This document shows positions 33,798 to 45,738 of a DNA stretch of 64,000 nt, piece by piece. The translations under genes and the position numbers were made by a program. Each line of letters starts with the position of its first letter. Positions within the stretch are counted from its first letter, which is position 1. Under the pieces are notes generated by a model that worked only from the letters and a program-made list of their open reading frames with translations, was not told where the DNA came from and searched no databases. Source of the stretch: Adiantum capillus-veneris (Eukaryota > Streptophyta > Polypodiopsida > Polypodiales > Pteridaceae); NCBI GenBank assembly GCA_014529385.2, contig CM043966.1, forward strand, positions 84,807,087 through 84,871,086, read 5' to 3'.

Positions 33798-34612
33798 CTC
33801 TTTGTGTTTGTGTGTGTGTGTGTGTTTATGTTATATTTGTGTCTGTGTGTTTGTGAGTGTGTGTGTCTGTTTGTGTGTGTGTATGTTATATTTGTGTCTC
33901 TGTGTGTTTGTGTGTATGTTATATTTGTCTGTCTCTGTGTGTGTATGTGTGTGTGTGATCAAAATGCACTTTGTAGAATTGTAACAATGGGTGTGCGTGC
34001 TCACTCTTATAGACCCGAAATTATGATCTCTAAGGCTAAGATGATGAAGAAAAAATCTATGTGATAGATGGAGGCCTTTCTAGAGATTTTTTGACATTTT
34101 CCTCTCAAAAAGCTCTCTAAAAGAGGAAAAAAGGGGCTTTTTACTAACGGCGTGCGATGAGGCATTCCAAAATTTTGGAATGCCCCCTCGCGCGTCGTTA
34201 GTAAAATGTTCTTTTAAGGGTTTTTGACATTCTTTGCCTCTTTGGATGTCGGAGCTAGGCAATTGGACATTCATTTCTAGGATATTTGGGCGTTCCGGAC
34301 GCATTGACAGTATCAAAAGTTTCAAAATCTTCCACCACTTGATAGTTTTGTACCTTTTTTAATTCTATGATGACGTAAGCCGTATGAAATGCACCGCATC
34401 TACCTTCTGAAAAAGGTGCTCGCATTAAATGAAAGAGAGTGATCGTCTTCAAGGACCACTAGATTATTAAATGAGGAGAGGGACACGTTTTATATTTTTG
34501 TTAATATCAATCTATTTTTCTATGTAACGTAAGCTCTTCTCTCATTGGAGGAGCTTATTTTCCTCTCTCTTCCAAAAGGCCCTCCAAAAGACCTCCGAAA
34601 TCTCCTAATGTC
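32884..34612. mobile_element. Mutator-like foldback element with long inverted repeats and internal hairpins
   Basis: About 1.73 kb. Long imperfect inverted arms (about 32884-33395 and 34085-34612) start with ...CATTAG-N2-A-ATTTCG-type sequence and run through GCGTCCGGAACGCC to a hairpin. 9-bp flanks AATGTTTTC (32875-32883) and AATGGTTTC (34613-34621) match at 8 of 9 bases, as expected for Mutator-like transposition. Four related hairpins, each with an ACTAACGGCGCGC-like stem, lie at about 33293-33352, 33530-33592, 33700-33758 and 34140-34203. The centre is (CT)n, (GA)n and (TG)n. No transposase. It interrupts B between the linker and the protease. Confidence 0.75.
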
Positions 34613-34621
34613 AATGGTTTC

Positions 34622-35803
34622 GACATTCCTGAAGCTTCAGATCTGCAATCCCCATACAAGGATTGTACATCCGTGTCCATTTCAGGAGGGAGGTTGTCTA
34701 CCCAAACTTACTCTATAGGAGCTGACTTCAGAGTCAGCAGGCTCCCGTCATTGATCTCTCTAACTTTTCCATAAGTGTCCTGGCCAATCTTCATCTATGA
34801 ATGGAATTCCGTCGAAGGCATCTTTGCTGTCCGACACTATAAGTTCTGGCTCTTTTGTTTCAAGGTGGGGTTCTACCACCAATTTGAATTTTCTTTAGTG
34901 TCTCTTACCACAAGCTCCTCAGGTTTTGCCATACTTTCGAGCTTGGGTTTTTGTTTTTCCAGCATTTCTTGCGTGATTCTGACCAAATTTTGATAAGCTT
35001 CAAGATTTGCTACTTCCATGTCTGGAGAAGGATAGTTTTTCCATTTGTTTTTCATGTTTTGGCCTGCTTTAAGTCCCACTTGGTAGGCTTCCAAGGCTGC
35101 ATTAATAGGCTCATAAATTTTATCAACCAAAATTTATCCTCTAGATTTAGCGTTCAGGTTCTTTCACCTTTTCCTAGAATAGCTGTGTTGCTTTCTCCTC
35201 ATTTTTAGCTCGTTGTTTCTATTTTCTCATCTCATACCTTTTGCTTCTCCTTCTTTTGGTCTTTTGAGAGGCAAATTTTGTATTCTCCGAATCATCAACG
35301 GAGTTATATTTCTCTTTTCTTAGCCTGGGATCTAGTGATTACCTTGATTGGAACAATCGGTTCACTCTCAGATGAGATACTAGGTTTCACTTCGACTACA
35401 TTTACTACTATTTTACCCTTGTTCAAATTTTTTTAGGACAATCTTCTAAGAAATGTCCTCCTTTTTTGCGACATTGTATGCAATAAGCTTCAACTGGTTT
35501 GAGGTTCTTGTCAAGCTCTAGGCATTCATTTTTCCAATGATCATCTGTACCATAGTTATGACAATTTCCCGTTCTTGGCTTGACCATGGGTCTTACCATA
35601 GGAGGTCTAACACCTTGATTAATTACATAATACATTGGTGCGAGCTCTGGTGGAGCATAAGTCATAGGTTCTTCTGTTGGTGGTGGATGTGAATTATACC
35701 AATCTCCTTCTACCATTATTGTAGATGGACTAGGCTCAGCATTGGGTGTAATAGGCACTAGTGCTTGTTCATCTATGACTCCTTCTGAATGCATGTACTT
35801 CAC
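34622..35803 (-). pseudogene. Element B: zinc knuckles and linker
   Basis: 35803-35423 is Pro-rich and then carries CHNYGTDDHWKNEC (second Cys replaced by Tyr) and CIQCRKKGGHFLEDC (CX2CX5HX4C). 35130-34873 holds AALEAYQVGLKAGQN, matching the A1 linker, then Lys/Glu-rich sequence; about 34690-34830 has FIDEDWPGHLW. Same order as A1 9720-10900. Confidence 0.7.
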
Positions 35804-36069
35804 AGGTATTGCATTATGTCATGGATATGGAGGTTGTTGACCCAACACAGATTGATTTCTTTCCATACCCATTGGTGGTCTTTGAGTTGGTGCTATGTTA
35901 GGCTGGTATCTGTACATGGGTTGTCCTTGTGCCCTCATGGGCACGTACTGAACATTCCCATCATACTTTGGTCAGAAATAGCACTCATTGGTCTCATGGT
36001 TGGTCCATTTACCCTTGATTGCACACCATTTATGCGGTCTAATTGGTTGTCCTTGTTGATGTATCCCTT

Positions 36070-37484
36070 GTCATGGTCCTCTCATAGGTGCTTTTGCATG
36101 TTATTCATCATGTCATTCATTCTTTTGAGCACGTCTTCTATGGCTGACAGTGATGCTGCAACAGATGTTCCCACTTGAGATGGTTCTGTGGATGTTGTTT
36201 TCTTACTTTGGCTATTCTTAGGGACATCTTCTTCGTCGAAAATATCGCAATTGTCTCCTAAGTCAATAGCATCCGACACACACTCTTCTAGGGTCGTATG
36301 CTTCTTGCTATAGAGTATATCATGAAGCTCTTTGTTTAACAGTCCCTCTAGAAACAATGATACTAGTCGTTCTTCTGTAGGTATCTCTAGCCCTGGGCAT
36401 CTGGCAATTCATTGTTTCATTCGAGTTGCACAATCCCTAACAGACTCACCATGTTTCTGTTTAAAGCTTTAGATTTGAGCTATCGTATTGTGTTTGATCC
36501 CTGTTTTGCAACAAGCATCTACAAATCCTTGAGCTAATGTGTTCAAGTCCATGATTGACCTTGATGGAATGTTTTGGAACCATGTTAATGCTTTTCCTTC
36601 TAATGTCACTCTAAATCCCTCGAATTGCTCCTATGGAAATCGAATATGCATTATGCTCTTAGCACTTTCTTAAAGCTTGCTAAGTGGTCGTATGGATCCC
36701 CTTATCCACTGTATTTTTTGACCTATTTCTGAAAATCAGCTGGTCTGACACATCTATTTGGTTCAAATCCCAGTCTCCTGGAAGTTGGTCATGTTTCGAG
36801 TCCTTCAAACCAGCCTATGGGAAATAGTGACTCATGTAGCTTTGGACTGGCCTTAGTGTCACCCGGTTTTCTTCGTGATGAGGTGGTTTCTGGTTTCTTA
36901 ACATTACTCGCAGATGATCTCTCACAGTGTCCATCTCTTGGAATTGTTTCTGGTCCTTGTCCCAATATCCAATCCCTTATGGAATACCCTTGGTATTTGG
37001 TTTGTTCTACCTCCTTAGGAGTCATCAGAACAAAGTTTTTGCTATAACAATCCCTAAACAGGTAGGTTGGTAGGTCTGTTGATCCCTTATCCTTGATCTT
37101 GAAGATATAAATGATCTTCATGGCCGTTAATTGTCCTGATTTGGCATGCAAAGTCCACAGAAGATCTTTGACGTTTCTATCCTCCCAACAATAGACTCCT
37201 ATCCTAGGATTATCCATACTAAGCCGTGTCAAAGACTTCAAATCAACTTGATCATATCCCTCGAATTCAAAAGTTGGTGGTCCTTCTTTTGCGGCCATAT
37301 CTGGAATTATGGTATTTACTTCTAAACCCCATTTGTCTATCAAGTCAAGGTTTTCGACTTGTAAATATTGAGTTCCGTTTTGATCCATGTACATTTTTCC
37401 TTGTTTGTTTGCCCTTATCTCTTCTTCGAACTCAATACCATGGTCATCAATGTGAATGGCATACTCTTCATTAGGATATAGATA
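36070..37484 (-). pseudogene. gag: Element B gag, main part
   Basis: 37484-36789 encodes the N-terminal gag domain (IHIDDHGIEFEEEI, YMDQNGTQYLQV, YQGYSIRDWILGQG). After stops, remnants of the Retrotrans_gag domain run to about 36357 (SFKQKHGESVRDC, RCPGLEIPTEERL), then FLEGLLNKELHDIL and CVSDAIDLGDNCDI. The fragment KKYSG-GDPYDHLASFK near 36700 matches KWVNRKYSGDKDPRDHV of A2. The gag start is separated by the insertion 37485-42588. Confidence 0.75.
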
Positions 37485-37892
37485 TGTTATGGATATGGGA
37501 TTTTTACATTTAGCTCATTAGGAGCGATGGTCATTTGTGCTGACCGGCCAATGTGTATTCATTTTTTAGCATTGAAGAATCTATAAATGAAATACGTGCA
37601 AGACGGAAATGCTCACTCTTGCACGGGGGGAGATTGCACCCAACGTCGTCTTATTCTTCTCTTTTCTCCTCTCTTCTCTCTCTCTCTCTCACCGTGTCGG
37701 CATAGCACTCAGCTCTATGAGGTGCACCTACACGCTCTCGCTTACTCTGTCTCACTCTCTGCCTCTCTCATGTTATATTTTCTATGGCCTTTATGCGTAC
37801 AAGATTGTGGAGGTATGGATATCTATTGATTTACTATTTGTAGCATGTTATTTTTTGTATTTTGCAGGGACGCCGCACCTTCGCTTGCAACA
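37485..37892 (+). repeat. Left LTR of the coding-poor LTR element
   Basis: About 408 bp, alignable along its length with 42168-42588 (421 bp) with small indels. Shared landmarks: CTTGCACGGGGGGAGATTG, the pyrimidine run before it ends, and TATCTATTGATTTACTATTTG near the 3' end. Confidence 0.9.
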
Positions 37893-37999
37893 ACGGTATC
37901 AAAGCTCAGGCTATGCTCCAGAGATTGCAGATTTAGATAACCAAAAGCTAAGTGCTCTTGTTTTCTTCTGGTTTTAAAAATTTATAATTCTATGTCCTT

Positions 38000-39800
38000 G
38001 TTTTATATTATCTTTTTCATGTAAATTTGACGTTAATCCTACATTAATTTATAATTAGTGAAAGATATGAATACGATAGTAGAAATGATAATTTTATACT
38101 ATAAGCAAAGTTTACATAATATTAATGTGTGTGTGTGTGTGTATATATATATATGTATATATGTATATATAAACATATATATATATTAATATTAATAAGC
38201 ATGATAAATATAGTCATATGATTTGTATAGGAGTTGGAGAAGGTGAAGCATCCGAGCATTTTTTCTCATTAGTATCACAATCCTAAGAGACCTTGGCGAG
38301 TTTCCAAAAGAGACGGATCCGCCATCACAACAGGCACCAAGCGTCGAGTTTGCAAGAGCGGATAGCATGGAAGGAGTGTCCACACCCAATGATTGATTTC
38401 AACATCCACGGCAGTAGGCAAAGGAAACCGCCACCAGTGCTGGCTTGGGTGCAACTTACTTGACTTGCCTGTTACTTGGCAGTGCCATCAACAGAAATGG
38501 CCGCACTAACAACGACTATCATGTTTGAGTGGAAGCTTCCAACACGAGCAGATCTTTATGAGGATCAACCATTGGTGCATGGTAACACACCATCCATGAG
38601 TGCATGCCGATGTAGATTGTGGTGTCTCCACACACATGCCCTCACCCTCAGTTGTTGTAGCTCTGAATACAGAGCACTCATACGCAACTGAATTTCTCTC
38701 TCTCTCACGCTGACCACAGTTTAACTGTCCCTCTCTCTCTTACCTTGTCCAACAACCAACCTCCCCCTCATGTAGTAGCCGCCAGAATTGGTCTCTCTCT
38801 CTCTCCACTCCCCCTTACTCGCCATCCATTGCCTACCACTCACTACCCTATGGTGCTAATCACTTATCTTCTCTCTCTCAGAGCCAGCACCTTCTATATC
38901 TCTATAGCAGTCCAGCATGCCATGCAGTTTCGTAGTCACCAGATCATCTGGAATCACCAACCATTGCTAGTGTTCCTAGCCGTCCATTCCCTTGCATGCC
39001 ATAGTTAAATTTCTTTCTCTCCTCTCTCGTAGTTGGGGCGCCTACCACATAAGCAGCATGCAAACTCTCCGCTCTCTGCCACTGGTGTGGCCAAACTAGG
39101 TCTCACTTAACTCTCTCTCTCTCTCTCTCTCTCTCTGTCTTCAGCCGTCGCCCCACACTCCCTACCTAATTCTAGCCATCACACACACACAAACACACCC
39201 ACACACACACTACTTGATCTCGTACACTGTAGTGCACGTCCACCACCTGTACTACCTCGCTTCCTCTCCCTAACTTTATACTGCTGCCCTGCGCAGCGGC
39301 TACCACCAGCGGCTCATAGCCACTTCCTCTTCACAGCCGCCCACCAAAGACCATGCAGGTGTAGTGCATTGTTGCCATGCAGGCCGCACATATGGTCCTG
39401 TCTCCTCCCTATCTAATTACGCAGTCCAATGCTGCCTGTCTCCCGTCACGAACTCCACAAATTAGTAGTCGTCCGACAGCACCCACCAACTCTCTTTTTA
39501 TTTTGATATTTTGGCAGCTGCAGTTTTACATTTTATGTGGTTCACATCACAATAAGAAGAGCATCTCTGTCCTGGCTGCCATAGCCCGGATATAATATGC
39601 GTCACACGAGCTCTCATTCTAATTAGGTTTTGGCCTGGACGGTGTTAATGAAAGCTGGAATGAACAAAGTCTTTGGGCCTGCTTGTGGGATAACCTCTTA
39701 ACCTCTTCCGGGCCAGGGATCCAAGGGAAGAGTGCACGGCACAGCAGTTTCGATCGCTCTTATTGAAGGAAAAACTGTTGACACGTTTAACAATCATCAT
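38000..39800. other. Interior of coding-poor LTR element, left half: no gene seen
   Basis: Contains (TG)n(TA)n at about 38130-38195, several CT-rich runs (38696-38720, 39111-39138) and CACACA runs near 39181. It resembles promoter or 5' untranslated DNA of a plant gene but I can support no feature. Confidence 0.4.
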
Positions 39801-39833
39801 TGATGAAGCCGATTCTCTCATTCAGCCTTCTGC

Positions 39834-40734
39834 TTGCATCGCTCTGTTCTTCTTGTAATTAGAGGGATCAAGTGTGAACCCGAAAGATACAATGTTTATG
39901 GTTTTCTCCTAGTTGCAACGGAGTGTGTGCGTGATTTGATTGCAACTCGCTATCATATATGCGTGCAGGATGCACTGCGAGGTGGTCGTGGCCTGGATGA
40001 TATCTTGTCTTTACTAAAACCAGCAGTTGTTGCTGATTGACTAGGTGTCCACATGGAGGTGGATTCGATAGCAATTTCAATCATGCCATGGACATGGGCC
40101 CACAAGGGCTTAGCTGGCACGTGTTTGGCATTCCTTGTGCAAGAGGAATTGTGGACATTGAAGGCATGGATTACTGAGGTTGAGTTCTATCGTATGCGGC
40201 TTTACGTATTTGGCATGGCCAGATACAGTCGAATTATGAAATTTGTCCAACATCATGAAAATAAGGATAAATTCTCTCCTTTAATGGTGAACCTGCTAGA
40301 TGTAGAGAAACGTCAATGTGAAAGGAAGACAGTCGCGTTCAATTGTGCGCCTTCATTGCCACTGAGGAAGAAAGTGGAGACCATCCTGTGTGCATCTCTT
40401 CACCACTTCTACACACTGCTATACTTCGTGGGAGTGCCATTGTCCAGGTTAATTTGCTTCTTGCTTCTCGCCACTTGGATAGGATGTGGGTTGTCCTACA
40501 GACTATCAAGTCGCTTGATGGTGCTACTATGTGCAGGCTTCAGTTCTGCATGCAGATGGTAAACCTTTAGAATACGAGCATCATTTTTTATTCATGTCTC
40601 GTGTAAAGGCAATCTTGCAGCAAGCATACCCTTTGATAGGAGCTAGGCTCTTGCCAGAATCCAAGCATAAAAAACTGTATTCTTTTATAATCGTTGTATT
40701 ATCCACCTTTATCCGCGCTCCAAGCTTGCCATGA
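39834..40734 (+). pseudogene. Captured gene-like sequence in LTR element
   Basis: One frame from 39834 to about 40340 encodes about 170 residues with one in-frame stop (40038): ATECVRDLIATRYHICVQD, RGGRGLDDILSLLKPAVVAD, SIAISIMPWTWAHKGLAGT, FVQHHENKDKFSPLMVNLLD. A shift then allows LLHTAILRGSAIVQVNLLLA, RHLDRMWVVLQTIKSLDG and further to 40734. Composition is unlike the retroelement ORFs around and reads as a helical cellular protein. I do not recognise the family. It is collinear without visible introns, which suggests capture of an mRNA or of one long exon. Confidence 0.4.
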
Positions 40735-42167
40735 CCAATCCTGACCCCGCTTGATACAATCACCAACAATACGTTTTCTTTCCATAGACTTTAGGCTAAC
40801 ATGAGGCACACCTTCCTTGTCCATTGGTAATCAGCCATTGGTAATCAGCCGGTCACTTTTATGTCATTTTTCCATTGTCTTTTTTTTCACGTAAAATTAT
40901 GATATGTTTTATCTATAGAGTCTTAGTTACCCAAATATGTAATATCTGTCAGATTTGAAGTGATTAGTGCCACTTTGACTGGTAAAGAGGATGAAGATGG
41001 TGATCATGTCGAGTTCGAGCAGGGTCTCCATTGTTGATGTAGCCATACACACACATACACAATGAGCAAGATAACCATGGGCTATCATGCTTGCGGGGCT
41101 TTGTTGGATATGTACAACAACTCTTGGGCTCTCTCTCTGTTCTTTGTCCTTTTTGATCTATCAACAATCTATGGATTGCAATCAGCGATATTCATTGTTA
41201 TTAAGTTGTTACTTTTTAGGCTTTAGCATCTACTACAATATTAACAATCAATTAGATGTCTACAAGCCTTGAGGAAGAGTTATTTAAAAATAAACCACTA
41301 AAAAAATAAATCAATAAATAAATAAAATGACTCTTTTCCACGTTGATGTTATAAATTGTTATTATAGCATTTTTATAATAATTTGCTTCTCATGGGTCCT
41401 GTTGGCTCTTAGTTATTTTGATACTTTCGTGTCCTACATTGTCAACACCGTGCATAATCATAATGTGCTAGGGTCAACTTTTCACCCTCCAAATACAGAA
41501 GGCCTTAATATTCTAGCTATGATGACCTTAGGAAAATTTTGACTACATACATTTTTAGCTACTTTCCCCCAAATTTACTGTTACTTGGATTATTCACCAA
41601 TTCTCAAGTATAAACACAAAAATCTCTATCTCATCTTTATTTGCAAGAGCCATTATCTCCATAATGTAAGTTTATCCCCATTCGTACTAATGTAATGTAA
41701 TTAATTTGATTTTTGCTTTACTTGCTCTACAAATTGTCTTAAACGTTCCCTCATCTGTCAGCCAAATTGTTGTTGCATATTCCTCAATATTGTTTCATCT
41801 ATTTTCTTCTGCATCACTCTCTCAAAAGACCGTATCCACTGGTTATCCCACTATTGGAAACCACCCTGTCAATTTTGATAACACCCCTCTCTTATCCTCC
41901 CTTTGTACTTCCCGTTTTCTACTTTCATTATCTTTTCTTAGCAACCAGACTTTGCATGCATTTTAATCTTCATGGATTTTAAATTGTTAATGCATTTGAT
42001 GTGCGATTACATTATTCTTAAATTTAACAAGAACTTGTTTTTAGTGCTTTGGTTTTAGTTACTCATTGTGCTATGCACAAATGTCCTCAAAGTTTTGTAC
42101 CTCGCACTCGACTCCACCACTTATGTACCTTGCAACTGAGGGCAATTTCTTTTTCAACCCCGGAGTA
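40735..42167. other. Interior of coding-poor LTR element, right part: no gene seen
   Basis: AT-rich, no long ORF with a known domain, no clear polypurine tract before 42168 (CCCCGGAGTA is the closest). Confidence 0.4.
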
Positions 42168-42588
42168 TGTTATGGATATGGGATTTGTACATTTATTACT
42201 CAAGTGCTCATTAGGAGCTATGGCCATTTGTGATGGCCGGCCAATGTGTATTCATTTTTGCGCATTGAAGAATCTATAAATGAAATACATGCAAGAGGGA
42301 AATGCTCACTCTTGCACGGGGGGAGATTGGGTGCTGCACCTAGCGTCGTATTATTCTTCTCTTTTCTCCTCTCTTCTCTCTCTCGCCATGCCGGCGTAGC
42401 ACTCCGCTCTAGGAGGTGCGCCTGCACTCTCTCGCTTACTCTGTCTCGCTCTCTGTCTCTCTCATGTTAGATTTGCTATGGAGTTTACGCGTACAAGATT
42501 ATGCAGGTATGGATATCTATTGATTTACTATTTGTAGCGTGTTATTTTATGTATTTTTTGCAGGGTCGCCGCGCCTCCGCTTGCAACA
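42168..42588 (+). repeat. Right LTR of the coding-poor LTR element
   Basis: 421 bp, ends GCAACA, followed by AGGTA, the right copy of the target duplication. Confidence 0.9.
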
Positions 42589-42593
42589 AGGTA

Positions 42594-42760
42594 AACCTGA
42601 GCTCTATGGTGATTAGTCTTATAAAAAGAGAGTATATGCTTATAGCGCATTTCGTTCCGATTTCCAAGTGGTTCGAATAGGAAGATATTTCAGATGTTGA
42701 ATCTGAAAAAGTGTCTGAGACTTCCTCAAGAATCATGTGCAAGGAATTGCCTTGATTCAA
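42594..42760 (-). pseudogene. gag: Element B gag start
   Basis: A minus-strand ATG at 42758-42760 opens MNQGNSLHMILEEVSDTF and runs to the insertion at 42593; beyond the insertion the gag domain continues from 37484. The palindrome-array leader begins directly upstream, which supports this start. Confidence 0.6.
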
Positions 42761-44800
42761 GCTTTCTTTAGTGGATACTCTACTCGAGGTTTCTCCAAGT
42801 ATGCCTGATTTCCTAGTACACGACTAGATCTAAGGTTCATAAATACTTATGAAGCCCTGGATAGAGTACTTACCTTTGGATTGACTTGTTGTCAATTTCT
42901 TCCACTTGACTGGATTGCACTTTCTATTTGAGCTACCGATTCCTCGTCTTCAACCTGATTCTTGTACAAATTTGATCAAGTTAGCTATTCTTCTACAAAG
43001 ACAGTATAGTTTTTGCTAGCTATTATGATTGGTCTATGTGTATCACTGCAAATCGAGCTAATTGAGTCAACAGTTGCAATTTTCCAACTCGACTTTGGCA
43101 AAAATCAAAGTACTAATCTATAACTTGAAAACTGAGTGAACATGTACCAATTTGGATCCGATTGAACCCAAACTTTCCCGGTGGCCTTGTATTATGTTGG
43201 TCTAACATTGTACAAGCTCAAAAGTCAAAATGGGTGGCTCTGTGTAGCAATAGTAAATAATCGGATTATTTACTTTTGTCAGTTTTTGCCCTTTTTGGTT
43301 TGATTTTCCAAGTTTACAACCTGTTAAGGTCCTGGGATAAGTTTCAACAAGTTTGGACAAAATCTGTTCAAGTTTAACAACTGTTTCATGTCCGCAGACT
43401 CGGCTTTCAAAAATATGGCTTAAGTCTCACTTTTGTAATCCAAATTCACCAAAATTGATTTGTGGGGTCTACTTGATATGCTTAATCTTGTGTATGCTCA
43501 AATATGCAAGGTTGTTAATTTTTGAAGCAGATATAAATAAACGTGATTATTTATTCTGGCTAATTTTTATAAGTTTTTTGCCCCAATTCTTGACACAGAT
43601 CTGTTAAGCACTTCTACTTAAGGTCTCTAGCCAAGTTTCATCAAGTTTGGATTACTTTTGGTCAAATGGTCATCAGTTTTATGTCCGCAGATTGACTTTG
43701 CAATTTTGGTCACAATTTCCAATCCAATGGTCCAAATCTTACCAAATTTGGTTTGTGGGATTATTACAACATGGTAAAACTAGTGGTATGCTAACTTAGT
43801 CAAAAAACTTAAAAAATGGGACAGATGTAAGTAATCGCGATTATTTACAACTGGCAACTTTTTACAAGTTTTTTGGTCAGTGAGCATGTACACATGTTTA
43901 TCACATCAATATAAGCCTATGAATCAAATTCATTGAGTTTGGACAATTTTTTTCCCAATTTACACTGAAGTTTCAAAAAGTCAATATAAACTTTAGTTTT
44001 TACCCAGTTTTTTGCCACTTTGGTGATCCAAATCTTTTGTGCCTTTACAAAAGTTTTTTATATACATGCAATGAGTCAATGGTATTAACCTTAGTCAAAT
44101 TTGAGCTGAAAGTAAATAATCGTGATTATTTACTTTATGCGTGAACAATTTTTTGCACTTTTTTTGTGGACAATCTTTTCATGAGTTATTTTAAGCCTAT
44201 AAATCAATTCAAAACTTAATTTGGCCTAAACTATCAAGAGAAAGTAAATACTCTGAGTTTTTGCAAACTCTTGAAATTTTTACCTCAAAGTGTCCTTGAA
44301 CTTACCCACTGGTGCATACAACTTTTAAACATACTCTCCAATCGATTGAGTGGTTTGGAGTCTTTTCGTGCTATTTATAGCCATAGACCTGAAATTATGC
44401 ACTTCAAAAAACAACTCACAATGATTCTTTCGGAGAGAGCAATGTCCTGAACTCCCTTCGGATGCTACTTACCCTACTCCTAGGTTCTCATGAAATGGGG
44501 TTGTGGAAAGTGTCCACAAACACTCATTTTCTTGTTTTTTATGGTTTTTCGAGCATTGATCTTAAGACTTGTCTCATCTATCAACCATTCTCAAAATCCT
44601 AATCTAGTTCTACAATCCTACAATCCTAAAGGCACTCGACAAGTATAATTACTTTCAAGCTACCTCTACACAACAAAAGACGACAATCTTAAGCTATGCG
44701 GTTTCTAAAAAGAAAGTTTTTACTTTAGGAGATCCTAGAGAAAGTTAAAGGATAACTTCACAATATGCTCATGTTTTTCCGTAGTTTAGGTCTCTTTGAT
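42761..44800 (-). repeat. Element B leader with TAAATAATCGCGATTATTTA palindrome array
   Basis: Palindrome copies, 21-22 bp with G...C ends, at 43253-43273 (two central bases changed or lost), 43533-43554 (AACGTGATT variant), 43827-43848 (one mismatch) and 44112-44133 (CGTG centre). Steps are 280, 294 and 285 bp. Filler has recurring CCAAATTTGG, AAGTTTGGA and TTTTTTGCC phrases. Same palindrome as E. Confidence 0.85.
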
Positions 44801-44819
44801 CCCTGACAGCGGCGTCGCA
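44801..44819 (-). other. Element B primer-binding-like site
   Basis: Directly after the LTR on the minus strand: TGCGACGCCGCTGTCAGGG. It resembles the tRNA-Asp site of A1 and A2 but needs a small insertion and several mismatches, so it is decayed or uses another tRNA. Confidence 0.5.
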
Positions 44820-45738
44820 TGTGGGACAGTTGTCTAACCTCACTATCCTATCTTATTACAGTTTTAGGGAGAACCATGATTAAATTGTCAATCCATGGGA
44901 CGAAGCTGACTTGCTAGTTCATAGAGGCTACAAGAGGTTGTCAATATCTTGGAAAACGACTAACAACTCGCATCTACCTCAAGTTACACTCAAGTGATTG
45001 AAATCACCAAAAGCCAATCGCTCATCGGCAAACAAATCACATTCGTTACAGCATCAAATGACATCCAAATGTAGCGAAACTTCTAGAACATGTTTATAAG
45101 ACCTAAGCACACATGCTTATGGTTTCAAATCCCACTTTAGGTCAAGTGCCAAAATCGTGATTATTAACAGCAATGGATTTTTGACCTAATCGTTTTCGAC
45201 CCAGAATGCACCTAACTGCTTAGCAATGATGCCCCAATACCCCGTCTATGCTTAGTTTTTTATTTTAAGGTATAAATTTCTACTTATGATGAAATTAGGC
45301 CGCGGATTGGCGAAGCCAAAAGCTACAAAATATTGTGATGTGTTTATGTCAATGTGTAGAGCTCTTACCTGCGGTTGCAATGCAACAAACACGATTGCAA
45401 TGTGACAACCGGGGAGGGAGTAGGAAGCGCGAGAAGGAGAGAAGTAAGCACCGTTAGCTCACACTGTGTATTTCCTTATCCAAAACTTACAAATAACTTA
45501 CAAAAATTGGCTTTTATACCTTAACCAAGGTTTTTGGTGGTCAAAACTAATAATTTGGGAGCTCTAACTAAAGATAGGTAATGACAGGTTGATACATCTG
45601 GAAGCTTGCAGCCCGGGCTCATCAATTACAAGGTTTATCAAAAAAATAAGAGTTACAATATTCCTGATTTATAAAAAATAGTAAGTGTTTTTACCTGGAA
45701 GCTCCAAAAATGGTATCCGTGTTAGCTTGCTGCTAACA
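44820..45738 (-). repeat. Element B 5' LTR
   Basis: 919 bp between TGTTAGCAGC (45738 downward) and CACA (44820). No second copy in the window, so limits rest on the terminal motifs, the adjacent primer-like site, a length close to the A1 and A2 LTRs, and matching internal landmarks: TATA box at 225 nt, C/T-rich stretch after it, and a palindrome remnant (AAAATCGTGATTATTAA on plus, 45151-45167) about 580 nt in. The first 19 bases form a hairpin TGTTAGC-AGCAA-GCTAACA. Confidence 0.7.
45509..45520 (-). promoter_or_regulatory. TATA box in element B LTR
   Basis: GGTATAAAAGCC on the minus strand, about 225 nt from the LTR start, matching the A1 (230) and A2 (221) positions. Confidence 0.65.

Larger units (their letters stand above)
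37485..42588 (+). mobile_element. LTR element without recognisable gag-pol, carrying gene-like sequence
   Basis: 5104 bp. LTR-like direct repeats at 37485-37892 and 42168-42588 start TGTTATGGATATGGGATTT and end GCAACA. Target duplication AGATA (37480-37484) and AGGTA (42589-42593), 4 of 5. A primer-like site CGGTATCAAAGC at 37894-37905 is two mismatches from the iMet site. The interior has no gag, protease, RT or integrase; it consists of CT-rich sequence and a gene-like stretch at 39834-40730. Inserted in B gag, whose frame continues on either side. Fits a large retrotransposon derivative with captured DNA. Confidence 0.8.
21738..45738 (-). mobile_element. Element B: Athila/Tat-style Ty3 retrotransposon, interrupted by three insertions
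   Basis: Minus strand. Order in its own direction: 919-bp LTR (45738-44820), primer-like site, palindrome-array leader, gag, zinc knuckles, linker, protease, RT, RNase H, integrase, second retropepsin-like domain and tail. With the three insertions removed it is about 12 kb. Reading frames resume across each insertion at a target duplication. Integrase style, shared polyprotein blocks with A1 and the long leader point to the non-chromovirus Athila/Tat group. Many stops and frame changes show it is dead. The 3' LTR is not found. Confidence 0.85.

Noticed and set aside
33404-34064. Several ORFs with Ser-Leu and Cys-Val repeats
   Set aside because: Translations of (CT)n, (GA)n and (TG)n inside the foldback element.
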